Below, piece by piece: positions 16,141 to 25,340 of a DNA stretch of 54,373 bases. Position 1 is the stretch's first letter. Each line of letters starts with the position of its first letter. The translations under genes were made by a program, and so were the position numbers. Under the pieces are notes generated by a model. That model ran no database searches. It was not told the origin of the DNA and saw only the letters and a program-made list of their open reading frames with translations. Location of the stretch: NCBI GenBank assembly GCA_013815465.1, contig JACDGE010000009.1, positions 1-54,373 on the forward strand. The letters are read 5' to 3'. This DNA is from Alphaproteobacteria bacterium. GTDB lineage: Bacteria; Pseudomonadota; Alphaproteobacteria; UBA9655.

Positions 16141-16632
16141 TTATTTTTTTGCTACTTTCTTACAAGTAAGCGTCCCATCCTGATTGTCGATATATGCTGT
16201 ATGGTCACATGTTGAGAGATCCAATGTATTATCCTGCCAGGTAACCCCATCTTTTTTCCGGCATTTAACTTTCAACGTCTCATTGTTGTTGGTGTATGTA
16301 ATGTCTTGGCATGAGCTATTGAAGCTATAGATGCTCGCGTCAGAAGGTGTGTCTGCACCTGTAAGAACACCATCTTTATTGGTATAAGGTTTCCACTTTT
16401 CTTTTGTGTCTAAAGTTGAGAAATGCCAGGTTCTTTTATCGCTCTCTGGGCAAGTCGCTGACAATATATTATCTTCATAGCCACACTCCTTACAGTTGGT
16501 AAGGGTGTACGGACCGGAAAGATTCTTTATATTATTACAACTCTGGTCTGCATAAAGATCCGTAACCTGAAACATAAAAAGACTGAAAAAAATCATTTTA
16601 AATACAAATTTCTTGTTTATAGTGCGTCTCAT
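16141..16632 (-). CDS. Secreted cyanovirin-N (CVNH) domain protein
   Basis: This 163-residue protein has a signal peptide (MRRTINKKFVFKMIFFSLFM, ending near YADQ). The last about 55 residues carry the CVNH repeat pattern: SSCQDITY, TLKVKCRKKDG, a W, NTLDLSTC, then IDNQDGTLTC. This is the arrangement of cysteines and hydrophobic positions in cyanovirin-N lectins, which bind high-mannose glycans. The first half (SCNNI, LSATC and a closing STLD) is a degenerate second repeat, so the fold could form from two halves as in the family. AAGGAAA precedes ATG 16632. Export plus a mannose-lectin fold suggests contact with host or cell-surface glycans; that is inference. Confidence 0.75.
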   Translation of the reverse strand: MRRTINKKFVFKMIFFSLFMFQVTDLYADQSCNNIKNLSGPYTLTNCKECGYEDNILSATCPESDKRTWHFSTLDTKEKWKPYTNKDGVLTGADTPSDASIYSFNSSCQDITYTNNNETLKVKCRKKDGVTWQDNTLDLSTCDHTAYIDNQDGTLTCKKVAKK

Positions 16633-16716
16633 TTTATTTTCCTTATTCTAATTGAACGTATACAGACTATGAACACGCAAACTATTTTAGAAGCTTGCGT
16701 GTTCATGGAACCTTCC

Positions 16717-17328
16717 TTACTTCTTGGTAGGAGGTGTATAGTTGCTTGCTGCTGAAAGCAGCGGCATTAGTTTTTGCATCGCAATCTGGTCCTTCATAAG
16801 GTTTGCGCGAGCGGCTTTTATTTTGAGTGTAACAGCCAGCAGTGTTGCCTTATCCTTAGGATCCATGTTATCAACGGCCGCCTTTAAAGCATCTGTTACC
16901 GCTTTAAGCTCATCTTTTGTTGGTAATTTATCAGGACTAGAATTATTTTTATAATCTGTAAGAGCATCCTGGAACTGTCCCTGGAGCTTAACCACAGTAT
17001 CTCTCTCAGGGTTCTGAGGACTTGTATCACAGTTAGGGGCCCCAGGACCACACTTAAACCAATCCGTCATTACGCCTTCGAAACTGTTAATGGAGTCATA
17101 TTGAGATTGAAAGTCTCCTTCAATTGAGTTTGCCACGTTATCAGTTTCCTGAATTATGTGCGCCATACTGTCTGAAAGTTTCTGAACATCGGCGAGTAAG
17201 CCAAATTTAGGGGGTGTTGTGCCAAGATTACTGCCAACCTTAACCTTTTGCTGCGCCTGGCTATAAGCCGGTGCAGAAACAGCCACGAGGCCGAGGACGA
17301 GCGGTGCGATGTACATAAATTTATTCAT
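16717..17328 (-). CDS. Exported helical protein of unknown function
   Basis: This 203-residue protein opens with a textbook signal peptide (MNKFMYIAPLVLGLVAVSAP, cleavage near AYSQA). Two helical, Ala/Lys/Asp-rich segments flank a short Cys-bounded loop (CGPGAPNC, about residues 93-100) that could form a disulfide. Its stop is 84 bases before the cyanovirin-domain gene on the same strand, so the two may be co-expressed. GGAGAAATAG precedes ATG 17328. No family recognised. Confidence 0.65.
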   Translation of the reverse strand: MNKFMYIAPLVLGLVAVSAPAYSQAQQKVKVGSNLGTTPPKFGLLADVQKLSDSMAHIIQETDNVANSIEGDFQSQYDSINSFEGVMTDWFKCGPGAPNCDTSPQNPERDTVVKLQGQFQDALTDYKNNSSPDKLPTKDELKAVTDALKAAVDNMDPKDKATLLAVTLKIKAARANLMKDQIAMQKLMPLLSAASNYTPPTKK

Positions 17329-17452
17329 TTCTATTTCTCCTGTCTTTTGATTTATAAATTACAAGCTTTTCTATAAGCTAGATGTAAGACTATCATGCAA
17401 GTATTAAAATTTTATGAATGAATAAAATTAATTTAATATTAAGGTGCGGTAA

Positions 17453-18439
17453 TTAATAATTACTCCGCCTCTCATTCCTTATTCGCCGCCACGCTTCATG
17501 GTTGCTATCGTGCTCTTCGAGAGTTGTCGCAAAAACGTGTCCGCCGGTGCCATCAGCCACGAAGTAAAGGTAAGGAACATTCGTGGGGTGCAAGACAGCC
17601 TTGAGACACGAAAGTCCTGGATTTGCAATAGGGGAGGGGGGAAGGCCCGCATAAACGTACGTATTATAGGGACTGTCCACTTTCAGGTCCTCCAGGCTTA
17701 AATCCCGACGACGCGGATCCATGCCCTTTGTCAAGGCATACAGAACGGTGGGATCGGCTTGTAGGGGCATGCCTATCCTGAGGCGATTCAAGAACACGGC
17801 GGCAACCATGGGTCTCTCACGGGGGAGGGATGTTTCCTTCTCCACAATGGAGGCTAATGTCACCAGCTCTTCCAGCGTTTGTAGAGGGCACTCGGGTGGG
17901 CGAACGGCCCATAGGTCAGAAAGCGCCCCCCGCATGGCTTTTTGCATGCGCCCCAGGATCACTTGTCGCTCCGTTCCCCGTGGGAAGTGGTAAGTTTCAG
18001 GAAGAAGGCTGCCTTCAGGAGGGGTGATGCATTCCCCTTGAAAACGCGGATCCCCCACGAGTTTTTGAGTCATGTGATGACTTGTTTCCCCTTCAACCAC
18101 GGTGACAGGATGAAGGATCACAATTCCTGATGTTAAGATTTCGATCAGTCGGGCAGGGGTGACGTTCGCAGGAATCAAATATTCTCCGGCTTTTAAGGCG
18201 GGCCACTCTCTTTTGCCAATGAGTATGGCCTTGAAGAGGAAAGGAAAATTGAGGGCCCCATGGTCAGAAAGGCGGCTTGCAATTTGCGCGAGGGAGGATC
18301 CTTTTTCGATAAAGACCACCGTTTCTGGGGTATTTTGAGGGTGCTGAAACCAATAGATTACACCTGCTGCTAACAAACTCAAACTTAAGAAGAAAAAAAC
18401 AAATAAAAGTATAATTGTTTTTTTATATTTAAATAACAT
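17453..18439 (-). CDS. mltG: Endolytic murein transglycosylase
   Basis: MltG cuts nascent glycan strands in the periplasm and so ends peptidoglycan chains. The 328 residues start with an inner-membrane anchor (about 8-31), followed by a LysM-like segment and the YceG catalytic domain. The catalytic Glu sits in LASIVEKET, and LQADPTVLYA, SPYNTY and GLPPSPIANPG are family hallmarks. In proteobacteria mltG often lies beside fabF, as here, but a hicAB module now separates them. Confidence 0.95.
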   Translation of the reverse strand: MLFKYKKTIILLFVFFFLSLSLLAAGVIYWFQHPQNTPETVVFIEKGSSLAQIASRLSDHGALNFPFLFKAILIGKREWPALKAGEYLIPANVTPARLIEILTSGIVILHPVTVVEGETSHHMTQKLVGDPRFQGECITPPEGSLLPETYHFPRGTERQVILGRMQKAMRGALSDLWAVRPPECPLQTLEELVTLASIVEKETSLPRERPMVAAVFLNRLRIGMPLQADPTVLYALTKGMDPRRRDLSLEDLKVDSPYNTYVYAGLPPSPIANPGLSCLKAVLHPTNVPYLYFVADGTGGHVFATTLEEHDSNHEAWRRIRNERRSNY

Positions 18440-18455
18440 CCGTACCCCGCGCTAT

Positions 18456-18797
18456 TTACCGCAAACTTTTGCAGGCTGCCTCTTTTAAAACCTCACTTGC
18501 CCAAGAATTTAAACTTTTATTTTTTAGTGTGGCAGCCAAAACGAGTTGCCGATGCTCTTCGCCATCCATACGCAACGTAAACTTGCCTGCAAATGGTTTT
18601 TCAGGCTGAACACCATCTTCTGCGCACATCATCTTATAATTCTCTATGGAGATTTTAAATTCACGGTGCAAATCTTCTGTTGTTTTTCCATAAAAATCAA
18701 CGATATCTCTGGTTCCTATAACACGGCCATGGAAAAGATCACTTTCCTCATCGTACTCAATACGTGCCGTATATTTTTCATAATGCATTACATTCAT
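18456..18797 (-). CDS. hicB: HicB-type antitoxin
   Basis: This protein of about 114 residues has an N-terminal HicB fold (YTARIEYDEESDLFHGRVIG, TTEDLHREF) and a C-terminal ribbon-helix-helix-like segment (FTLRMDGEEHRQLVLAA, SLNSWASEVL). HicB antitoxins bind HicA and repress their own promoter. The likely start is ATG 18797, which overlaps the hicA stop as TGATG, with GGAG 9 bases upstream; a GTG one codon earlier is less likely. It lies between fabF and mltG. Confidence 0.88.
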   Translation of the reverse strand: MNVMHYEKYTARIEYDEESDLFHGRVIGTRDIVDFYGKTTEDLHREFKISIENYKMMCAEDGVQPEKPFAGKFTLRMDGEEHRQLVLAATLKNKSLNSWASEVLKEAACKSLR

Positions 18798-19077
18798 CAC
18801 TCATTCTCCTGTTCTGATTCTATTCCTGCACTCCTCAAAAAATCTCTTGCGCTCTCGACACTTCCTTTGACCATTTCTGATCCAGGATGGGGCTTATGAC
18901 ACCTCTCATGCCTTTAAGCCTTATTCTTTGTCTCGAGCCTCCTGTTTTGCCGCTGGCTTCTATTGTTCCCCCTAAGGCAATAATTAAAGAGCTAAATTCT
19001 TTCCAACGAATGGTGGATAATGTTGGAAATCTAAAGATCGCTTTAAGAGTTGCGTTATGTTTTGTGGAAAGCTTCAT
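18797..19077 (-). pseudogene. hicA: HicA-type toxin gene broken by a frameshift
   Basis: From ATG 19077 the frame reads MKLSTKHNATLKAIF, a W-K-E-F-S-S-L helix, ALGGTIEASG and RQRIRLKGMRGV, as in HicA mRNA interferases of the NTLxAIF...HRPHP group. Near 18898-18901 the frame shifts. One base further on, the other frame gives HKPHPGSEMVKGSV, ESARDFLRSAGI and a stop that overlaps the hicB ATG, exactly what the family predicts. The sequence as given would make a shortened protein with a wrong tail ending at 18835. One missing base explains it: real inactivation or a sequencing error. Confidence 0.82.
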
Positions 19078-19084
19078 AAGATAA

Positions 19085-19105
19085 TGATGGCATAAATTGC
19101 CATCA
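19085..19105. promoter_or_regulatory. Probable hicAB operator
   Basis: TGATGGCA, five bases and TGCCATCA form perfect 8-bp arms, 8 bases upstream of the hicA start. HicB proteins with a DNA-binding tail usually repress from such a site. The remainder of the 19106-19311 gap shows nothing else. Confidence 0.5.
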
Positions 19106-19311
19106 CTTACAAGATTTTTTTCCGGGGGAAGTTACAATAGGTTGTTTCCCGCCGAAATGAGATGACAGGCAAGAGAACAGGGTTTGTAAGACACATTCAC
19201 TGAACTCAAACGATGGTGCTGCCCCCGAAGCAGGGTATTTTCAAGAAAAATTACTGAGAAGGAGTTTCTGTGGTTCACTTCCAAGGATTACATGAACACC
19301 GACCACAGATC

Positions 19312-20595
19312 CTAAACTGCTCCCATAACCAAGGATGCATTCGTGCCCCCAAAACCAAAGGAATTCGACATCGCGTAGCGAATCTTTTTCTCTTTTGCCT
19401 TGTGAGGGATAAGGTCAATTCCTTCACAGCCTTCAGAAGGATTATCCAAATTTAATGTGGGGGGTAAAATCCCATCTCGTATCGCAAGGATAGAGAAAAT
19501 AGCCTCAACGCCTCCAGCAGCCCCAAGGAGGTGACCAATGGATGATTTGGTTGAGGACATACTGACACGTGCAATACTATCACCAAATAGACGCTTAACC
19601 GCGTTGAGCTCGATGAGGTCCCCAAGGGGGGTTGATGTGCCATGGGCATTAATATAGCCGATATCTTCTGGGGTTAACTGGGCGCGACGCAGGGCATTTC
19701 GCATTGAGCGGAAACCCCCATTGCCATCCTCAGCAGGGGCAGTGATATGATAGGCATCGCCCGACATACCATAACCCAATATTTCGGCATAAATTTTAGC
19801 ACCACGCTTTTTTGCGTGCTCGTATTCTTCTAAAATAACGATACCTGCGCCTTCTCCAATAACAAACCCATCGCGTGCCTTGTCCCACGGACGGGACCCC
19901 TTCGCCGGGTCGTCATTAAAATTTGTAGAAAGAGCGCGTAAGGCGGCAAAACCTGCCACCCCAATTTCACAGACAGAAGCTTCCGAGCCTCCTGCTACCA
20001 TAACGTCTGCATCTCCCCATTGAATGAGGCGGGCAGCATCTCCAATGGCATGGGCACCCGTTGAGCATGCTGTGACAACCGAATGATTCGGACCTTTAAA
20101 ACCATGGCGTATGGAGACTTGGCCGGACACAAGATTGATCAGGCAAGAAGGGATAAAGAAAGGACTTATTTTACGGGGTCCTTCTTCTCTAAGAATAACA
20201 GAGGCATCATAAATCCGAGGAAGCCCTCCGACGCCAGAACCAATCATGACACCTGTCATTTCTTTCTGTTCTTCCGTCTCAGGGGCCCAGCCCGAATCTT
20301 TCAACGCTTCTTCAGCAGCTGCAATACCATAGATGATAAAATCATCCATTCTGCGTTGTTCTTTGAGGGGAACATAGTCCTCCAAATTAAACTGTCCCAG
20401 TCCCTTTCCTTGGGGAACAAGCCCAGCAATTTTTGAGGGGTATGCCTCTACATCGAAGGTATCTATGCGCCGAATGCCGGACTCATTTTTCAGGAGCTTA
20501 TTCCAGGTGACCTCGACCCCATTGCCAAGTGGCGTTACGAGGCCAAGTCCAGTTACAACCACCCGGCGCAGAGAGGGATTAGGATTATTCACCAT
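19312..20595 (-). CDS. fabF: 3-oxoacyl-ACP synthase II
   Basis: This enzyme condenses malonyl-ACP with acyl-ACP to elongate fatty acids. The 427-residue thiolase-fold protein carries the active-site Cys in VTACSTGAHAIG, His in NAHGTSTPLGD and the second His in SSIGHLLGAAGG, with the final NSFGFGGTNASL motif. It starts 6 bases after the acpP stop, in the order fabD-fabG-acpP-fabF. Confidence 0.97.
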   Translation of the reverse strand: MVNNPNPSLRRVVVTGLGLVTPLGNGVEVTWNKLLKNESGIRRIDTFDVEAYPSKIAGLVPQGKGLGQFNLEDYVPLKEQRRMDDFIIYGIAAAEEALKDSGWAPETEEQKEMTGVMIGSGVGGLPRIYDASVILREEGPRKISPFFIPSCLINLVSGQVSIRHGFKGPNHSVVTACSTGAHAIGDAARLIQWGDADVMVAGGSEASVCEIGVAGFAALRALSTNFNDDPAKGSRPWDKARDGFVIGEGAGIVILEEYEHAKKRGAKIYAEILGYGMSGDAYHITAPAEDGNGGFRSMRNALRRAQLTPEDIGYINAHGTSTPLGDLIELNAVKRLFGDSIARVSMSSTKSSIGHLLGAAGGVEAIFSILAIRDGILPPTLNLDNPSEGCEGIDLIPHKAKEKKIRYAMSNSFGFGGTNASLVMGAV

Positions 20596-20601
20596 TAATA
20601 G

Positions 20602-20841
20602 TTACTTAGAGGCGCGATCTTGAACATAATCGATTGCATTTTGTACAGTCATGATTTTTTCAGCTGCTTCATCCGGAATTTCACATCCAAATTCTTCCTC
20701 AAAGGCCATGACCAATTCAACCGTATCCAAACTATCTGCACCGAGGTCATCTACAAAACTTGCGTTTTCAGTGACTTTTTCCTCATCAACACCTAAGTGT
20801 TCAACGACGATTTTCTTTACACGTGCACCAACGTCACTCAT
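20602..20841 (-). CDS. acpP: Acyl carrier protein
   Basis: This 79-residue acidic four-helix protein carries the growing acyl chain on phosphopantetheine. The attachment Ser lies in [27 protein letters not shown] precedes ATG 20841. The 158-base gap back to fabG has two small hairpins (AGGTAA/TTACCT and TAGCC/GGCTA), so acpP may also have its own promoter or an attenuating leader. Confidence 0.97.
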   Translation of the reverse strand: MSDVGARVKKIVVEHLGVDEEKVTENASFVDDLGADSLDTVELVMAFEEEFGCEIPDEAAEKIMTVQNAIDYVQDRASK

Positions 20842-20999
20842 TTACATCTCTTCCTTACGTTGTTGACAATACATTATTTAGGTAAAACCATTCTTACCTA
20901 CGTTTCAACTATTCCTCTTCGCATTCTTAGAATCCGTAGAGTACATGGGTTGCTACCATACTCTTAGCCATTTGGCTAGACAATAAGATAAAAAAAATC

Positions 21000-21737
21000 C
21001 TACACCATTGTCATTCCACCATTAATATGAAGGGTCTGACCTGTCAAATAGCTCGCTTCTTCGCTGGCTAGGAACACAACCCCTGCTGCAATATCTTTTG
21101 GTGAACCGATTTTTCCTTGTGGAATGCTACTTAAAATTTTCTCGTGTTGCTTCTCATTCAAGATTGAGGTCATGGGGGATTCAATAAAACCGGGGGCAAT
21201 ACAGTTAACCGTAATCCCCCGCGTTGCGACCTCTGCAGCTAGAGATTTAGAAAGACCGATAATTCCCGCTTTAGAGGCGGCATAGTTGGCCTGACCTGCG
21301 TTGCCAGTAATACCCACAATAGAGGTAATATTAATAATTCGGCCAGCTCGTTGCTTCATCATTCCCTTAATGGCTTCGCGGGAGAGACGGAAAACAGATG
21401 TGAGATTCACTTCGATCACTCGCGACCATTGATCCTCACTCATGCGAAGCATAAGTCCATCCTGGGTCAATCCTGCATTATTGACCAAAATGTCTAGCCC
21501 TCCCAATGCAGCTTCCACTTCTGGGATAAGCCGTTGAGTAGATTCCGCACTGGAAAGATCACACGGAATGATGCTAACGCGATCTTTTAGTTCATGGGCA
21601 AGTTCTTCAAGTTTTTCCCGTTTTGTTCCCGATATGGCAACATGAGCCCCCTGTTGGTGTAAGGCACGGGCAATTTCTGCCCCCAGTCCACCTGTTGCAC
21701 CTGTTACGAGGGCTTTCTTTCCTAAAAGTTCAAACAT
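21000..21737 (-). CDS. fabG: 3-oxoacyl-ACP reductase
   Basis: This NADPH-dependent short-chain dehydrogenase reduces 3-oxoacyl-ACP. The chosen start is ATG 21737 (245 residues), with AAAGGAG just upstream; an ATG at 21788 would add an unusual 17-residue extension. Visible motifs: TGATGGLG cofactor loop, NNAG, the catalytic Ser in NITSIVG, YAASK, and the closing LHINGGMTMV. It lies between fabD and acpP. Confidence 0.96.
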   Translation of the reverse strand: MFELLGKKALVTGATGGLGAEIARALHQQGAHVAISGTKREKLEELAHELKDRVSIIPCDLSSAESTQRLIPEVEAALGGLDILVNNAGLTQDGLMLRMSEDQWSRVIEVNLTSVFRLSREAIKGMMKQRAGRIINITSIVGITGNAGQANYAASKAGIIGLSKSLAAEVATRGITVNCIAPGFIESPMTSILNEKQHEKILSSIPQGKIGSPKDIAAGVVFLASEEASYLTGQTLHINGGMTMV

Positions 21738-21806
21738 ATTTTCTCCTTTGTATTCATGATGAGCACACTTGGGCATCCCCCCCGGCATGACGACCGGGGG
21801 TTAAGC

Positions 21807-22748
21807 TCACCCATTTCTCTTCAAATAACTTTCAATATCATGGGGCGTATTCAAAGCAAAGGCCTCGAGTGAGGGCACAATGCGTTTCGACAGCCCGGTA
21901 AGCACTTTTCCTGAACCAATTTCAACAGTAGTTGTCACGCCTTGCTCTGCCATTTTAATAACGCTCTCTCGCCACCGTACACGGCCCGTCACTTGCCGAA
22001 CGAGGAAGGCACTGATGTCTTGACCATTTTGCGTGACATCGGCCGAGACGTTGTCCATAAGAGGCACCATGGGGTCTTGAACAATAATTTCAGTTAAGGC
22101 CTCTTTCATGCGGATTTGAGCCGGCTCCATAAGGGCGCAATGGAAAGGGGCACTTACATTTAAAAGCAGGCTTCGTTTCGCCCCCCGCTCTTTGGAAAGC
22201 TCTATGCCTCGTTCGACGGCCTCGAGGTGACCACTGATCACAACTTGACCAGGACTGTTATCATTGGCGATCTCACACACCTGTCCAAGGGCCGCATCCC
22301 TCACAATCTTTTCTACGAGGGGAAGCTCAAGCCCTAGGAGGGCGGCCATCGCCCCCTTTCCCAGGGGAACGGCCTCTTGCATGGCCTGGCCTCGAATCTT
22401 GAGAAGTCGTGCCGTATGGTTCAAAGTGAGGGCCCCTGCCGCACACAATGCGGAATACTGGCCCAGGGAGTGGCCCGCCACGAAAGAAACGGTTGGGGAT
22501 AGGTCGTGAGAGCCTTCTTTCTCTAACACACGCATGACAGCGAGGCTAACGGCCATGAGAGCCGGTTGGGTATTTTCGGTGAGTACCAGTTCAGATTCGG
22601 GCCCTTCAAAAATGATCTTCATGAGATTTTGTCCGAGGGCTTCGTCAACTTCTTGAAAGACATCTCTTGCACAGCGGAAGGCTTCACAGATGTCGCGTCC
22701 CATGCCTATGGCTTGGGAGCCTTGTCCGGGAAAGATAAATGCTTTCAT
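21807..22748 (-). CDS. fabD: Malonyl-CoA:ACP transacylase
   Basis: This enzyme loads malonyl groups onto AcpP. The 313 residues begin with the family signature IFPGQGSQAIGMG; the nucleophile Ser lies in AGHSLGQYSALCAAG, and the catalytic His in NVSAPFHCALM. It is the first gene of the fab cluster. The 285-base gap to ftsY contains no recognised feature. Confidence 0.97.
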   Translation of the reverse strand: MKAFIFPGQGSQAIGMGRDICEAFRCARDVFQEVDEALGQNLMKIIFEGPESELVLTENTQPALMAVSLAVMRVLEKEGSHDLSPTVSFVAGHSLGQYSALCAAGALTLNHTARLLKIRGQAMQEAVPLGKGAMAALLGLELPLVEKIVRDAALGQVCEIANDNSPGQVVISGHLEAVERGIELSKERGAKRSLLLNVSAPFHCALMEPAQIRMKEALTEIIVQDPMVPLMDNVSADVTQNGQDISAFLVRQVTGRVRWRESVIKMAEQGVTTTVEIGSGKVLTGLSKRIVPSLEAFALNTPHDIESYLKRNG

Positions 22749-23033
22749 TTAGTATATTCCTCGCCTTGTCTGTTACAGAGTAAAGTGATGAAACGACAAG
22801 GCCAGAATGTCAAGAATTCTTTTAACGTTCCCTCAGTAAACAAGTTATAGAAGGCTTCCTATCCGAGAGATGGGTCTTAATAATTAATTTACTTAGGATA
22901 AATTGAATTTTGACAACTTAATAGAGTTGACAGTTCACCAAGGAGAAAATAAACCACGCACTGAAGAACGGTCATCCTCCTTACATAGATTGGGATGATA
23001 GGTTCTCACGGGTATTTGGGATATCCATCACCC

Positions 23034-23954
23034 CTAACCCTTCCTAACCCCCATTAAATTCTGAGAAAAATCCTTCGCAGAAAAGGCGTGCAGATCCTCG
23101 ATGCTCTCCCCCACCCCAATGAAATGAATGGGAAGATCAAATTGTTGGGCAATGGCAACCAACACGCCGCCCTTTGCGGTGCCATCTAGCTTGGTCACAA
23201 TAAGACCGGAGACATCCACGGCTTCCTGAAAGACCTTCACCTGGGTGAGGGCATTTTGTCCAGTGGTTGCATCTAGCACCAAGAGGGTTGCATGAGGGGC
23301 TGTAGGATCCAACTTTTGAATCACACGACGAATTTTCTTTAGCTCTTCCATGAGCACCATTTTGTTGTGCAATCTGCCCGCGGTATCGATCATCACAACA
23401 TCATCCCCCCGCTCAGTACCTTTTTGAATGGCGTCATAGACCAAACCTGCGGCGTCTTTGGTGGGCGCCATTTCCAGGGGTACATTCGCCCTTTTCGCCC
23501 AAATCTCGAGTTGTTCCATGGCTGCTGCACGGAAGGTATCGCCTGCAACGAGAGACAGCTGAAGACCATCATCTTTCCACTGCTTGGCAAGCTTTCCAAT
23601 GGTGGTGGTCTTACCCGATCCATTCACACCCAGAACAAGTACAATGAAAGGCTTTGAAGACGGGGGAATGGTCAAGGGAAGGGCGCGAGGATCCAAAATA
23701 CTTTCGATTTCCTCTGCAAAAGCTGTTCTAATTTCCTCTGGGGTAATATTTTGATTATATTTCTTTTTACTTAATTTTTCGGTGAGTTCGCGCGCTGTGT
23801 CCACGCCCAAGTCGCTGGTGATGAGCAACTCTTCCAACTCCTCCAACGCCTCATCGTCGAGTTTTCGATGGGTGATAAGGGTGGTAATTCCCTCAGACAG
23901 ACGTGTTGAAGATTTTTGAAGGCCGTCTTTAAGGCGTTTAAACCAACTTGTCAT
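23034..23954 (-). CDS. ftsY: Signal recognition particle receptor
   Basis: FtsY docks ribosome-SRP complexes at the inner membrane. This 306-residue version has almost no acidic A domain and consists of the helical N domain plus the GTPase G domain. Motifs seen: GVNGSGKTTTIGKLA (G1), AGDTFRAAA, DTAGRLHN (G3), VTKLDGTAKGG (G4) and the closing GVGESIEDL. It lies 9 bases after trkA. Confidence 0.96.
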   Translation of the reverse strand: MTSWFKRLKDGLQKSSTRLSEGITTLITHRKLDDEALEELEELLITSDLGVDTARELTEKLSKKKYNQNITPEEIRTAFAEEIESILDPRALPLTIPPSSKPFIVLVLGVNGSGKTTTIGKLAKQWKDDGLQLSLVAGDTFRAAAMEQLEIWAKRANVPLEMAPTKDAAGLVYDAIQKGTERGDDVVMIDTAGRLHNKMVLMEELKKIRRVIQKLDPTAPHATLLVLDATTGQNALTQVKVFQEAVDVSGLIVTKLDGTAKGGVLVAIAQQFDLPIHFIGVGESIEDLHAFSAKDFSQNLMGVRKG

Positions 23955-23963
23955 GATGTTCCT

Positions 23964-25340
23964 CTAAAAATATTCCAGCCTTACAGCAAATAGTTTCTCA
24001 AATCTTTTGATCGCAGGACCCGTGACCATCAAAATAACGCGGTCGTGAATCTTAATGACCGTATCGTCGCGAGGAATAAGGATTTGATCATTTCTAATAA
24101 TGGCACCAATCATGAGGCTGCGGGGTATATTAATTTCCTCGACAGTTTTCCCTAAAACGTTTGATGTGCCCATGGCTTCAGCCTCAATGACTTCACCAAA
24201 ATTATCCCTTAAAGAGTGAATAGAAAGAATACGACCCCGGCGGACATATTGCAAAATGCTTGATGCGGTTAAGGATTGGGGGCTAATGACTGAATCAATC
24301 TCTAAAGAATTAACAATATTGGAGTAGGAAGCACTGTTAATAAGGGCCATGGCTTGTCCAGCACCCATTTTCTTTGCCAATATAGAGGCTAAAATATTCA
24401 CTTTATCGTCAGCCGTAATGGCAACGACCTTATCTGTAATCTTTGCGTTGGCCTCTCGCAAAATCTCTCGGTCTAAGGCATCGCCATGGAGAACAACTGT
24501 CCGGGTGAGTTGATTGGCAACGTAAGAAGCCCTATCCTTATTATTTTCTACCAACATAAGGGAAATAGAAGGATGGTGGGCTTCTACCTCTTCCGCCAAG
24601 AAAAGTCCTACGTTTCCGCCGCCTAAAATTAAGAGGCGTTGGGATTGTTGTTCAACGAACCCAAAAGCTCCCATAGCCTCCTGAAGTTTTTTTTGAGGAA
24701 TGAGGAGGTAGACTTCATCCCCTTCTAACAATTGATCCGTCCCCATGGGGACAAAACCCGCGTCTCCGCGAACGATGAATAAAACATTCCATTCAAGTTC
24801 GGGAAAAAGGCTGCTTAAAAGCCGTAGGGGCGTGTTCAGAAGAGAGATTTTCCCTTTGCATCGGATACCAATAAGATGGAGTGCATGATCTCCAAAAGGA
24901 ATGACAGCAAATGCACCCGGTATTTCAAGAGTGCGGCTAATGGAACGTGCGACCTCTAATTCAGGGGAGATCACTAAATCAATGGGCATACTATCTGAAT
25001 GATAAAGGGCAGACCATTCAGCACTCAGATAACTTTTACTCCTGACCCGTGCCATTTTTAAAGGCACATTAAAGAGTGAATGGGCAATCTGGCAGGCAAC
25101 CATGTTCACTTCATCAGATTGGGTGACGGCAATGATCATATCGGCGTCAGCGATACCTGCACGGACAAGAACATCTGGGTGAGAGGCAAATCCCAATAGC
25201 CCTCTCACCTCCATTGTTCTTGAGATGCGATTGATGACCTCTTCCGAATGATCAATGACCGTTACATCATTTTCTTGGGTTGAAAGGTAGCGAATAATGC
25301 TAAAGCCAACTTGGCCTCCGCCGCAAACGATAATTTTCAC
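23964..25340 (-). CDS. trkA: Trk potassium transporter subunit TrkA
   Basis: TrkA is the cytoplasmic, NAD-binding gating subunit of the Trk/Ktr potassium channel. The 458 residues contain two RCK units, each with a Rossmann motif (GGGQVGFSIIRYL near the start and GGGNVGLFLAEEV near residue 232) and a C-terminal RCK_C part. The TrkH/TrkG membrane subunit is not in the window. With kdpFABC this genome fragment encodes parts of both a constitutive and an inducible potassium uptake system. The start abuts the tyrS stop. Confidence 0.95.
   Translation of the reverse strand: MKIIVCGGGQVGFSIIRYLSTQENDVTVIDHSEEVINRISRTMEVRGLLGFASHPDVLVRAGIADADMIIAVTQSDEVNMVACQIAHSLFNVPLKMARVRSKSYLSAEWSALYHSDSMPIDLVISPELEVARSISRTLEIPGAFAVIPFGDHALHLIGIRCKGKISLLNTPLRLLSSLFPELEWNVLFIVRGDAGFVPMGTDQLLEGDEVYLLIPQKKLQEAMGAFGFVEQQSQRLLILGGGNVGLFLAEEVEAHHPSISLMLVENNKDRASYVANQLTRTVVLHGDALDREILREANAKITDKVVAITADDKVNILASILAKKMGAGQAMALINSASYSNIVNSLEIDSVISPQSLTASSILQYVRRGRILSIHSLRDNFGEVIEAEAMGTSNVLGKTVEEINIPRSLMIGAIIRNDQILIPRDDTVIKIHDRVILMVTGPAIKRFEKLFAVRLEYF

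Noticed and set aside
15952-16215. 87-codon plus-strand frame before the cyanovirin-domain gene
   Set aside because: It starts at TTG without a ribosome site, runs over the terminator at 16094-16133 and ends antisense to the cyanovirin-domain gene.
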